Assembly (NCBI RefSeq): GCF_024138165.1
Contig: NZ_CP100000.1
Coordinates: 3,286,001 to 3,350,000 of the forward strand
Length of the DNA stretch: 64,000 nucleotides
Reading direction: 5' to 3'
DNA from: Halorussus vallis
Lineage (GTDB): Archaea; Halobacteriota; Halobacteria; Halobacteriales; Haladaptataceae
This document shows positions 53,691 to 61,547 of this stretch, one piece after another. Every line of letters begins with the position of its first letter. The first letter of the stretch is position 1. Made by a program: the position numbers and the translations under genes. Below the pieces are notes generated by a model. That model saw only the letters and a program-made list of their open reading frames with translations. It did no database searches and was not told the origin of the DNA.

Positions 53691-53805
53691 GTCACTCGGT
53701 TCGAGGAACGACCGCGGCATATTCGTTTCGCCGAAATCTGACCGGTACGGAGGGAAACACTTTTGCTCTCGCTGTCGTACGAGACAGGATAACAAGGTCA
53801 GACCG

Positions 53806-54510
53806 ATGATCGACATCACGATGGACATGGAGCAGTACGACTGCCCGTTCATCGACACGACCGACGACCACGCGGTCGGCTTCTCGGCCATCCAGTGGGA
53901 CTTCGACCGAGTCGCCGACCAACTGGAGACTCGAATGGTCGTGGAGGGTGAGGACCGCGACTCGCTCGACGCCGGCCTCGCCGCCTTGCGCGACCACGAC
54001 AATATGCGCGACTACGCTCTGCTGACCCGCCGGGACAACGTCGCGCACATCCGGACCGTCATCGGCGAAACCGAGGCGATGGGCGCGATTCGGGACAACG
54101 GCGGCTACATCACCGGCCCGTTCTACATCGAGGAGGGGAGCGAAGTCTGGCACGTCGGCTTCGACACCGTCGAGGGCGAGGACACCACCCTGGCCGAACT
54201 CGAACGTAACAACGAGTTCGACGTGCTCGACCGCAAGAACACCGAACTCCCCGAGATGCAGGGGTTCGTCCAGAACGCCGGGGCGGCGATGACGCTCATC
54301 CAGGGCTGTCGGGACCTCTCGGACGTCGAGCGCGAGACCCTCGAAACCGCGGTGTCGGACGGCTACTTCGAGAACCCCCGCGGGGCGACGCTCGGCCACC
54401 TCGCCGACGAGTTCGACGTCTCGAAGCCGGCGGTGTCGAAGAACCTCCGGCGGGGCCAGCAGAAGATGATCCAGCGCGTGGTGGACGCGTTGGAGGAACT
54501 CGAGGAGTGA
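53806..54510 (+). CDS. HTH-10 (Bat-like) transcription regulator
   Basis: 234 residues from the ATG at 53806. The N-terminal domain (DCPFIDTTDDHAVGFSAIQWDF, MRDYALLTRRDNVAHIRTVI) is a haloarchaeal sensor-like unit. The C-terminal HTH-10 is LSDVERETLETAVSDGYF, then GATLGHLADEFDVSKPAVSK and LRRGQQKMI. It is divergent from the aldo/keto reductase pair with a 115-bp gap. Its mRNA runs toward a structured repeat on the other strand. Confidence 0.9.
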   Translation: MIDITMDMEQYDCPFIDTTDDHAVGFSAIQWDFDRVADQLETRMVVEGEDRDSLDAGLAALRDHDNMRDYALLTRRDNVAHIRTVIGETEAMGAIRDNGGYITGPFYIEEGSEVWHVGFDTVEGEDTTLAELERNNEFDVLDRKNTELPEMQGFVQNAGAAMTLIQGCRDLSDVERETLETAVSDGYFENPRGATLGHLADEFDVSKPAVSKNLRRGQQKMIQRVVDALEELEE

Positions 54511-54566
54511 TTTTGTTCGGGTTGGTGTTCGAGAACTGAGGGGGTAGTCGTTACGGCGACCACCTC

Positions 54567-54780
54567 GAAAGCCCCCGCTCGCTGGCGGTCGTTCCGCGGG
54601 ATATTCGGCTCGCGGCTTCGCCGCTCGCCGAATAGTGGCCCGTCGGAAGCGACCAAGGGCCTGCGGCCCGCCAGCGAGCGGCCCCTTTCAGTCCCACCCT
54701 TCCGGTTGACCGGCCGAGCACGCTCCGGTGGTTGGTGTCACCGCGCGCGACCGGACCGAAACCGGTCGCGCGCAACTCTC
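54567..54780 (-). repeat. structured repeat, full copy 5 (best-paired copy)
   Basis: The core is 54689 down to 54567; the 5' box extends to about 54750. On minus: GGTGGGACTGAAAGGGG; outer helix CCGCTCGCTGGCGG paired with CCGCCAGCGAGCGG; side hairpin GGGCC-GCA-GGCCC; long arm GGTCGCTTCCGACGGG with CCCGCGGAACGACC; apex ATTCGGC-GA-GCGGC-GAA-GCCGC-GA-GCCGAAT. Each helix differs in sequence from other copies yet pairs. It starts 110 nt after the SDR stop on the same strand. Confidence 0.92.
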
Positions 54781-54798
54781 CGAAATCGCGCTCCGACG

Positions 54799-55641
54799 CT
54801 ACTCGTAGGTCAGCGTCATCCCGTCGTCGAACCGCAGGTCGCCGCCGTTGAGGTGGCTGGCGTGCTTCGAGAAGCCGAAGACGAACAGGTTCGCGACCTC
54901 TGCGGGCGTCATCATCTCGGTGGTGCGCGACTGGCCGAGCATCACGTCCTCGACGACCTCCTGAACCGAGATGCCGCGCTGTTCTGCGGTGTCGGGAATC
55001 TGGTCGGTGACTAGCGGCGTCTTCACGTAGCCCGTGCTGACCGAGAACGACCGGACGACGCCCTCGCCCTCCGCGGCGATGGACTGGGTCAACCCCCGGA
55101 GGCCGAACTTCGCGACGTTGTAGGCCACCTTGTCGGCGGTGACGTAGTGGCCGTGGACCGACGCCATGTTGCCGATACAGCCGAACCCCGCCTCGCGCAT
55201 CAGCGGCAGGCAGTGCTTGGTGAGTTCGACCGGTGCGCGGACCATTACGTCCTGCATCGCGTCGTAGGCGTCCATCGGGAACTCCTCGATGGGGTCGATG
55301 TGCTGCATTCCCGCGACGTTGGCGAGGTAGGCGACGTCGCCGTACTCGGCGGCCGCCTCGACGATTTCGGGCACGTCCTCGCGCAGGTCGCCGGCGACGG
55401 TTTCGACGCGACCCTCGACGCCGAGTTCGTCGGCCCGCTCGGCGGTTTCGGCGAGTCCCTCCTCGTCGACGTCGGTGCTAACGACGGTCAGGCCGTTCAT
55501 CGCGGCCGCCAGCGCGGTGGCCCGCCCGATGCCGGACGCGGCGCCCGTGACGAGACAGACGTTCTCGAACGCGAATCGGTCGTCGTCGACGACGAGCACG
55601 TCGTCCGCGGTCAGTTCCGGGGCGGCGATCTCCTCTGACAT
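54799..55641 (-). CDS. short-chain dehydrogenase (3-hydroxybutyrate dehydrogenase-like)
   Basis: 280 residues from the ATG at 55641. After 27 polar residues: CLVTGAASGIGRATAL (Rossmann), STDVDEEGLA (NAD-type acidic residue), LANVAGMQH (in place of NNAG), the catalytic Ser in NMASVHGHYVTADKVAYNVAK with YxxxK. SDRs of this kind include 3-hydroxybutyrate dehydrogenases. It is divergent from the branched-chain-type ABC operon (118-bp gap), so it may act on the imported compound or its product. Confidence 0.88.
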   Translation of the reverse strand: MSEEIAAPELTADDVLVVDDDRFAFENVCLVTGAASGIGRATALAAAMNGLTVVSTDVDEEGLAETAERADELGVEGRVETVAGDLREDVPEIVEAAAEYGDVAYLANVAGMQHIDPIEEFPMDAYDAMQDVMVRAPVELTKHCLPLMREAGFGCIGNMASVHGHYVTADKVAYNVAKFGLRGLTQSIAAEGEGVVRSFSVSTGYVKTPLVTDQIPDTAEQRGISVQEVVEDVMLGQSRTTEMMTPAEVANLFVFGFSKHASHLNGGDLRFDDGMTLTYE

Positions 55642-55759
55642 GGGCGAGGGGACGGTGGGGACCACCGAAAAACGCCGGGTTAACGCGTGAGCGGTCGGCG
55701 GCTGTTCACATGTTAACCCCCCAGTATTTGCCGAAGAGGAGACACTGTTCCAATCTGTT

Positions 55760-57187
55760 ATGGTGGATGACAGCGTTTCACGGCGGCGATGGCTCACTGC
55801 GCTCGGCGCGACCGGTGCGGCCGGTCTGGCCGGTTGTATGGGCAGTGACGAGAGCGGACAGAACACGACGACCGACGGCGGCACGACCGGTGACGACTCA
55901 GGCATGACGGAAACGACGGCGAAGACGAGCAAGCAGTCGAACGTCTCGGGCAAAGTGAAGATCGGCGTGCTCCAGCCGACCTCCGGCGACCTCAAGTACT
56001 ACGGCCAGCAGGCGTTGTGGGGCTTCTACTCCGGGCTGGCGTACAAGAACGGCGGCGACCCCATCAAGAAGGCGACCACGGGCACCCACACCGCGACGGT
56101 CGGCGACGTCGAGTACGAACTCGTCGTCCGGGACACCAAGTTCAAGGCCGACACGGCCCAGTCGCTGGCGACCGACCTCGTCCAGAACGAGGAGGTCGAC
56201 CTGCTGTTCGGCTGTACCTCCTCGGGGTCGGCCAACCGCGTCATCAAGACGGTCGTCAAGCAGGCCCAGGTCCCGATCATGGTCGGACCTGCGGCGTCGG
56301 CCGACATCACGTCGAGTTCCGAGACGTGCGGCAACCTCGTGTTCCGCGCGAGCGAGAACACCGCGATGGACGCCCGGTCGGGCGGCAAGTACGTCGCTAG
56401 GGAGTCCGACGTGAGCAAAGTGTACCTGTTCGGCGCCGACTACTCGTTCGGCAAGGCGGTCGTCAACAACTACGAGCAGGTGCTCAAAGACGAGGGCGTC
56501 GAAATCGTCGGCAAGAAGTTCGTCCCGCAGGGCTACTCGGAGTGGAAGGGCCTGCTCGACAACGCTCAGAAGGCGGGCGCGGAGGGCATCGTCGGCGGGT
56601 TCACCGTGGCGACGCTCCCGAAACTGTTCACCTCGTACCTCAACGGGAACTACGACTACCGCGTGTTCGGCGGCTTCGCCACCCGAATCACCAACGCCAT
56701 CGTGGGCCAGACGCTCCAGAAGGCGCTCGGCAAGCCGCTGACCAAGGAGAAGCTCCGGAACTCGAAGCTCGGACCGTTCACGACGCGCTACCACTGGAAC
56801 CAGTACGACAACGAGATCAACAGCGCGTTCGTCGACAGCTACACCAAGACCTACGGCACCGTCCCCGATCTGTTCACGTCCGGGACGTTCACCGCCGCCT
56901 CGGCCATCGTCCAGGCGGTCCAGCAGAGCGGTTCGACGAAGGGCGCGGACATCGCCGAGGCGCTCCGCGGGATGACCGTCGCGGACACGCCCAAGGGGAA
57001 GAACGGCTACACCTTCCAGAAGTACAACAACCAGGCCCGGTCGGCGATGACCGTCGCGAACCCGGTCCCGACCACCGACCAGTGGGCCGATAGCTGGAAG
57101 GCCGCCATCATGCCCAGCAAGCCGCTCTCGACCATCCCGGCCGACCAGGCGACCATCCCGAAGAGCGGCGTCAACTGCTCGCTGTAG
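55760..57187 (+). CDS. ABC transporter substrate-binding lipoprotein (branched-chain amino acid type)
   Basis: 475 residues. Tat-type lipoprotein signal SRRRWLTALGATGAAGLAGC with the lipobox Cys near 27, then a Thr/Ser/Gly tether. The periplasmic-binding fold type I is seen in KIGVLQPTSGDLKYYGQQALWG, VQNEEVDLLFGCTSSGSANR, VGPAASADIT, KVYLFGADYSFGKAVVNNYE and GGFTVATLPKLF. The ligand could be an amino acid, amide, urea or aromatic/carboxylic acid. First gene of an operon with ATPases and permeases downstream, spaced 3 bp from livG. Confidence 0.92.
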   Translation: MVDDSVSRRRWLTALGATGAAGLAGCMGSDESGQNTTTDGGTTGDDSGMTETTAKTSKQSNVSGKVKIGVLQPTSGDLKYYGQQALWGFYSGLAYKNGGDPIKKATTGTHTATVGDVEYELVVRDTKFKADTAQSLATDLVQNEEVDLLFGCTSSGSANRVIKTVVKQAQVPIMVGPAASADITSSSETCGNLVFRASENTAMDARSGGKYVARESDVSKVYLFGADYSFGKAVVNNYEQVLKDEGVEIVGKKFVPQGYSEWKGLLDNAQKAGAEGIVGGFTVATLPKLFTSYLNGNYDYRVFGGFATRITNAIVGQTLQKALGKPLTKEKLRNSKLGPFTTRYHWNQYDNEINSAFVDSYTKTYGTVPDLFTSGTFTAASAIVQAVQQSGSTKGADIAEALRGMTVADTPKGKNGYTFQKYNNQARSAMTVANPVPTTDQWADSWKAAIMPSKPLSTIPADQATIPKSGVNCSL

Positions 57188-57190
57188 GCC

Positions 57191-58024
57191 ATGTTACGAA
57201 CTTCGGGACTGACGAAGGAGTTCGGCGGCCTCACCGCCGTCGACGACGTCGACTTCGCGCTCGAAGCGAACGAACTCTGCTCGCTCATCGGGCCGAACGG
57301 CGCGGGCAAGACGACGTTCTTCAACCTGCTGACCGGGACGCTCTCCCCGACGCGCGGAACCATCGAACTGCGGTCGGGGGACGGCGACGGTGGCTGGCGC
57401 GACATCACGGACGAGGAGCCACACGAGACGGCGAGCCTCGGGGTCCACCGGTCGTACCAGATCACGAACGTCTTCCCGACGAACACGGTGCTGGAGAACG
57501 TCCGCGTCGCGGCGCAGGCCCACGGCGACGACGCCGCGAAGTTCTGGCGCAACGCCGGCGCCTTCGAGGACCACATCGAGGAGGCCTACCGCATCCTCGA
57601 CCGGGTCGGACTCGCCGAGGAGGCCGACACCCCGACAGAGAGCCTGAGCCACGGCGCCAAGCGCCAGTTGGAGGTCGGGGTCGCCCTCGCGGGCGACCCC
57701 GACGTGCTCCTGCTCGACGAACCGAACGCCGGCGTTTCCTCCGAGAGCGTCGACCGCATCATCGACCTCATCGAGGACGTGGCCAGCGACCACGCGGTCC
57801 TGCTGGTCGAGCACAATATGGACATCGTGATGAACGTCTCCGACCGCGTGGTCGTGCTCAACCAGGGCGCGGTCATCGCCGAGGGAACCCCGGAAGCGGT
57901 CCGGGGCGACCCGAAGGTCCAGGAGGCGTACCTTGGCGGCTACGAGGCCGGTAGTCTCAGCAGAGACGCGGAGTCGGACGCGGCGTCCGACTCCGCGTCG
58001 GACCCCGAGGAGGGAGCGGCGTGA
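57191..58024 (+). CDS. branched-chain-type ABC transporter ATPase (LivG-like)
   Basis: 277 residues. Walker A IGPNGAGKTT (about 35-44), signature SLSHGAKRQLEVG, where LSHGA replaces LSGGQ, Walker B DVLLLDEPNAGV, and the switch His in LLVEHNMDIVM. The signature change is typical of LivG-type subunits. The C-terminal 25 residues (SRDAESDAASDSASDPEE) come from a perfect palindrome (57967-57997) and are probably disordered. The next gene, livF, is 361 bp away, separated by a structured repeat. Confidence 0.92.
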   Translation: MLRTSGLTKEFGGLTAVDDVDFALEANELCSLIGPNGAGKTTFFNLLTGTLSPTRGTIELRSGDGDGGWRDITDEEPHETASLGVHRSYQITNVFPTNTVLENVRVAAQAHGDDAAKFWRNAGAFEDHIEEAYRILDRVGLAEEADTPTESLSHGAKRQLEVGVALAGDPDVLLLDEPNAGVSSESVDRIIDLIEDVASDHAVLLVEHNMDIVMNVSDRVVVLNQGAVIAEGTPEAVRGDPKVQEAYLGGYEAGSLSRDAESDAASDSASDPEEGAA

Positions 58025-58029
58025 CGCGA

Positions 58030-58290
58030 GCTTTCGGGGTTCGAATCGGGACGCGCTCGGAGGGACAACTGCCGGGTGGGACTGAAAGGGGCCGCCCGCT
58101 CGCGGCCGAAGGCCGTGGTCGTCTCAGCGACCCCTATCGGGCGAGCGGCGGAGCCGCGAGGCGTGAATATCCTGCAGAGCGACCGCGAGCGGGCGGGGGC
58201 TTTCGAGACGTTTGTCGCATCGGATACAGTCGTTCACGGCGAGCGGGCGGTGGCTTTCGAGGCGGTCACTGCCTCGGTTGCCGTGGTGCT
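58030..58290 (+). repeat. structured repeat, full copy 6, inside the transporter operon
   Basis: The core is 58084-58204. 5' box GCTCGGAGGGACAACTG then GGTGGGACTGAAAGG; outer helix GCCCGCTCGCG/CGCGAGCGGGC; side hairpin CGGCC-GAA-GGCCG; long arm GGTCGTCTC...GAGCGACC; apex GC-GA-GCGGC-GGA-GCCGC-GA-GGC. The 3' box GAGCGGGCGGTGGCTTTCGA is repeated at about 58241-58270, showing local duplication. It lies between livG and livF in the coding direction. No gene in the 361-bp gap. Confidence 0.9.
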
Positions 58291-58374
58291 TTGCGGCGAG
58301 CGACCGGAAAGTCTCCAGCTAGCGGTCACTCGGCCAACACAGGCCGTGACACGACCGAATCCATTTCGATCAGA

Positions 58375-58382
58375 GAGGTGAT
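58375..58382 (+). promoter_or_regulatory. ribosome-binding site of livF
   Basis: GAGGTGAT close to the GTG start at 58386. A strong Shine-Dalgarno supports translation of livF from a leadered message, i.e. from an operon transcript that crosses the structured repeat. Confidence 0.75.
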
Positions 58383-58385
58383 TTC

Positions 58386-59084
58386 GTGAGTTTACTCGAA
58401 GTCGAAGACGCACACACCTACTACGGCGAGAGCCACATCCTCGAAGGCGTCTCGCTCGAAGTCGAGGAGGGCGAAGTCGTCGCGCTCGTCGGGCGCAACG
58501 GCGTCGGCAAGACAACCACGCTCAGGACCATCCTCCAGTTGACCCCGCCGCGGGAGGGCGCGGTGCGCTACCGCGGCGAGGACGTGACCGGCGACGACAC
58601 CCACGAGGTGGCCTCGCGGGGCGTCGGCTGGATTCCGGAGGGCCGGCGCATCTTCACCCAGCTCTCGGTCGAGGAGAACGTCCGCGTGGCGGTGCCCGAC
58701 GGCGAGAACGTCGACGAGGGCGTCGAACTCGCCTTCGAGACGTTCCCCGACCTGCGCGAGCACCGTGACCGGGACGCCGGCAACCTCTCGGGCGGCCAGC
58801 AGCAGATGCTCGCCATCTCGCGGGCGCTGGTCGGCGACAACGACCTGCTGTTGGTCGACGAACCCAGTGAGGGCCTCGCGCCGCTCATCGTCGAGCGCGT
58901 CGCCGAGGCGCTGGCGGACGCCGCCGCCGACACCACCATCCTGCTCGTCGAGCAGAACCTCCCGCTGGCGCTCGACCTGGCCGACCGCTTCTACGTCATC
59001 GACAACGGGCGCGTGGTCGAGGAGGGCGACGCCGCGAGCGCGTCGGCCGACGACGAGCGACTCAGGAGGTATCTGAGCGCATGA
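58386..59084 (+). CDS. branched-chain-type ABC transporter ATPase (LivF-like)
   Basis: 232 residues with a GTG start. Walker A LVGRNGVGKTT, Q-loop before GWIPEGRRIF (the PEGRRIF motif is typical of LivF), signature NLSGGQQQMLAI, Walker B LLLVDEPSEGLAP, and LVEQNLPLALDLADR with Gln in place of the switch His. Pairs with LivG to power the importer. Ends with a 4-nt overlap into livH. Confidence 0.94.
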   Translation: MSLLEVEDAHTYYGESHILEGVSLEVEEGEVVALVGRNGVGKTTTLRTILQLTPPREGAVRYRGEDVTGDDTHEVASRGVGWIPEGRRIFTQLSVEENVRVAVPDGENVDEGVELAFETFPDLREHRDRDAGNLSGGQQQMLAISRALVGDNDLLLVDEPSEGLAPLIVERVAEALADAAADTTILLVEQNLPLALDLADRFYVIDNGRVVEEGDAASASADDERLRRYLSA

Positions 59085-60151
59085 GCGGAATCGCACTCGC
59101 CGGTGCGAGCGCCGGCGCGAACTCGCTCGCGTTCGCACCCGCGAATCCGGTCGTGCTCGCCGGCTTCGTCGACGCGCTCGGCCAGTTCCTGCGACCCGGC
59201 AACCTCGCGTCGGTGTTCGTCGACGGCCTCTCGAAGGCCGCCATCTACGTGATGATCGCCGGCGGACTGACGCTCATCTTCGGGCTGATGGGCGTGCTCA
59301 ACTTCGCCCACGGCTCGCTGACGATGATCGGCGCGTATCTGGGCGGCCTGCTGATGGTGACGGCGGTCGGCGGCGGGTCGGGTCCGGTGACGCGACTCCT
59401 GCTGTTCTTCGTCGCGCTGGCGGCGACGTTCGCCGTCCTCGCCGGCCTCGGCGGGGCGATGGAGGTCGGCCTGATACGACGGCTGTACGACCGCCCGCCG
59501 ATTTACCAGATACTGCTGACCTTCGGGTTGACGCTGATACTCGACGAACTGGTCCGCATCGTCGTGTTGTTCTACGGACTTCAGCCGACCAGCGACTGGC
59601 AGGCCGCGCTCGGCACCAAGCCGGCGTTCCTCTCCCAATCGGTCGAGATCGGGGGGCTGTCGGTGGCGGGCCTCGACCTCTTCGAAATCGCGCTCGGCGC
59701 GCTCACCGTCGCGGCGCTGTGGGCGTTCCTCACCCGGACGCGGTACGGCCTGATAATCCGGGCCGGGAGCGAGGACGCCGAGATGACCGAGGCGCTCGGC
59801 ATCGACGTGCGGCGGGTGTTCACCGTCGTCTTCGCGCTCGGCGCGGGCGTCGCGGGCGCGGCCGGCATGCTGCTGATGTGGGACCCGGCGTGGGCCGCCA
59901 GCGTCCCGCTGGGCGCCGACACCCTGCTCCCGGCGTTCGTGGTCGTCATCGTCGGCGGCCTCGGCACGTTCCGGGGAACCGTGGTCGCGGCGCTGCTTGT
60001 CGGGATGGTCGACGCGGTGATGACCTGGTGGTTCGTCAACGAGATCGAGTTCGCCGGTCTGCCGGAGATGACCATCTTCCTCATCCTCGTGGTGATGCTG
60101 ATACTGCGGCCCCAGGGCCTGTTCGGCGTCGAGGAGGTGGGCGGCCATTAG
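59081..60151 (+). CDS. branched-chain-type ABC transporter permease (LivH-like)
   Basis: 356 residues, about eight helices. Hallmarks: GLTLIFGLMGVLNFAHGSLTMIGAY near residue 70, LLTFGLTLILDELV, AGSEDAEMTEALGIDVRRVFTVVFALGAGVAGAAGML (the cytosolic EAA-like loop), and VVVIVGGLGTFRGTVVAALLVG, ending LRPQGLFG. ATGA overlap with livF. The N-terminal 40 residues (AGASAGANSLAFAPAN) are longer than in bacterial LivH. Confidence 0.94.
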   Translation: MSGIALAGASAGANSLAFAPANPVVLAGFVDALGQFLRPGNLASVFVDGLSKAAIYVMIAGGLTLIFGLMGVLNFAHGSLTMIGAYLGGLLMVTAVGGGSGPVTRLLLFFVALAATFAVLAGLGGAMEVGLIRRLYDRPPIYQILLTFGLTLILDELVRIVVLFYGLQPTSDWQAALGTKPAFLSQSVEIGGLSVAGLDLFEIALGALTVAALWAFLTRTRYGLIIRAGSEDAEMTEALGIDVRRVFTVVFALGAGVAGAAGMLLMWDPAWAASVPLGADTLLPAFVVVIVGGLGTFRGTVVAALLVGMVDAVMTWWFVNEIEFAGLPEMTIFLILVVMLILRPQGLFGVEEVGGH

Positions 60152-60209
60152 CCCCGAGAACCCCGCGGCCCCGTCGGACGCCTCCGACCCCGATTCGGAC
60201 GCGGGCGCG

Positions 60210-61547
60210 GTGACGGGCGACGCCGACCCGGTCGACGACGTGGACGCTCCGACCGACGCGGCGGCGGAAACCGCGCCCGACGACTCCCGGACTGAGTCGG
60301 CGACGTCGTGGCCGGTCCGCTACGCGCGCGAACACCTCGCGCACCTCGCGGTCGTCGCGTTCCTCGCGGCGTACCCCGGCATCTACTCGGTGCTGGTGAC
60401 CTCGCCGCTGGGCGCGGAGATGACGACGGTGCTGCCCGACGTGGAGACGATGATAACCGTCTTCTACTTCGCGCTGTTCGCCATGTCGTTCGACTTCATC
60501 AGCGGCTACACGGGCTACCTGAGCTTCGGCCACGCGGCGTTCTACGGCACGGGCGCGTACTTCGTCGTGCTCGCGTCGAACGGGAAGATTCCGTTCGTCG
60601 CCGTCGACACGCCGTTCGTCGTCCTGCTGGTGCTGGCCGGCCTGGCCGCTGTGACGCTCTCGCTGCTCATCGGCGCGGTGTCGTTCCGGCTGACCGGCGT
60701 CTACTTCGCGATGATCACGCTGGGCTTCTCGCAGGTGCTGTACGTGTTCGTCCGCGGGTGGGACTACGCCGCGAGCAACCCGCGGGACGGCCCCGCGGTG
60801 CTCGAACGCACCGAACCGTTCAGCGTCGGCGTGCCCGGCGTTGACTCGCTGAACCTCGCCATCGGACAGCTCTCGGGCGACGAGATAGAGGGGCTGTTCG
60901 GCCTGCTCAACTTCAGCGCGACCGAAGTGTCCTACTACATGGTCGGACTGGTCGCGCTGGTCTGTTACTTCGCGATGCAGCGCATCATCCACTCCCCGTT
61001 CGGGAAGGTGATGGTCGCCATCCGCGAGAACGAGGAGCGCGCCGCGGCCATCGGCTACGACACCTTCTGGTACAAACTGGGCGCGTTCGCGGTGAGCGCG
61101 TTCTTCGCCGCGGTCGCCGGCGGCCTGCTCGCCGGCTTCCAGCGGTCGGTGTCGCCCGAGAACTCGTTCTACTTCCTCGTGACCGGCGACGCCCTGCTGG
61201 CGGCCATCATCGGCGGCTTCGGCACGCTCGCCGGGCCGCTGTACGGCTACCTCTTCGACGAGACGGTCACCGAGTTCCTCTCGAAGACCGGCGAGGGCGG
61301 CGGCCTGCTCCCCTACCTGCGGAGCCACCTCGGCGAAGGCACCCTCTCGACGGAGGTCTACAACGGCCTGACCGTCCAGCAGGGCATCGACACCTTCCTG
61401 AACGGTCACGCCGCCCTCTACGTCGGCGTGGTGTTCGTGCTGTTCGTCCTCTTCGTGCCGAACGGCCTGCTCGGGACCGTCCGGGACCGCCTCGGCGGCC
61501 CGGTCGGGAAGGAAATCGCCGAGCGACTGCGGAGTGACGAGAAGTGA
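60210..61547 (+). CDS. branched-chain-type ABC transporter permease (LivM-like)
   Basis: 445 residues from the GTG at 60210. The frame is open back to an ATT at 60147 which has GGAGGTGG at 60133-60140 with ideal spacing, so an earlier non-standard start is possible and would add 21 residues. About nine helices follow a polar, acidic N-terminus. LivM features: FDFISGYTGYLSFGHAAFYG, GVYFAMITLGFSQV, MVAIRENEERAAAIGYDTFWYKL, and ALLAAIIGGFGTLAGPLYG. It ends with an overlap into the KAS III-like gene. Confidence 0.92.
   Translation: MTGDADPVDDVDAPTDAAAETAPDDSRTESATSWPVRYAREHLAHLAVVAFLAAYPGIYSVLVTSPLGAEMTTVLPDVETMITVFYFALFAMSFDFISGYTGYLSFGHAAFYGTGAYFVVLASNGKIPFVAVDTPFVVLLVLAGLAAVTLSLLIGAVSFRLTGVYFAMITLGFSQVLYVFVRGWDYAASNPRDGPAVLERTEPFSVGVPGVDSLNLAIGQLSGDEIEGLFGLLNFSATEVSYYMVGLVALVCYFAMQRIIHSPFGKVMVAIRENEERAAAIGYDTFWYKLGAFAVSAFFAAVAGGLLAGFQRSVSPENSFYFLVTGDALLAAIIGGFGTLAGPLYGYLFDETVTEFLSKTGEGGGLLPYLRSHLGEGTLSTEVYNGLTVQQGIDTFLNGHAALYVGVVFVLFVLFVPNGLLGTVRDRLGGPVGKEIAERLRSDEK

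Noticed and set aside
53632-53805. Longer start for the HTH-10 regulator
   Set aside because: The upstream extension lies antisense to the aldo/keto reductase gene and has no family resemblance; the ATG at 53806 gives the expected N-terminus.
58030-58060. tRNA T-arm-like GGGGTTCGAATCGGG
   Set aside because: The flanks cannot form the T stem and no cloverleaf surrounds it; it belongs to the leader of a structured repeat.
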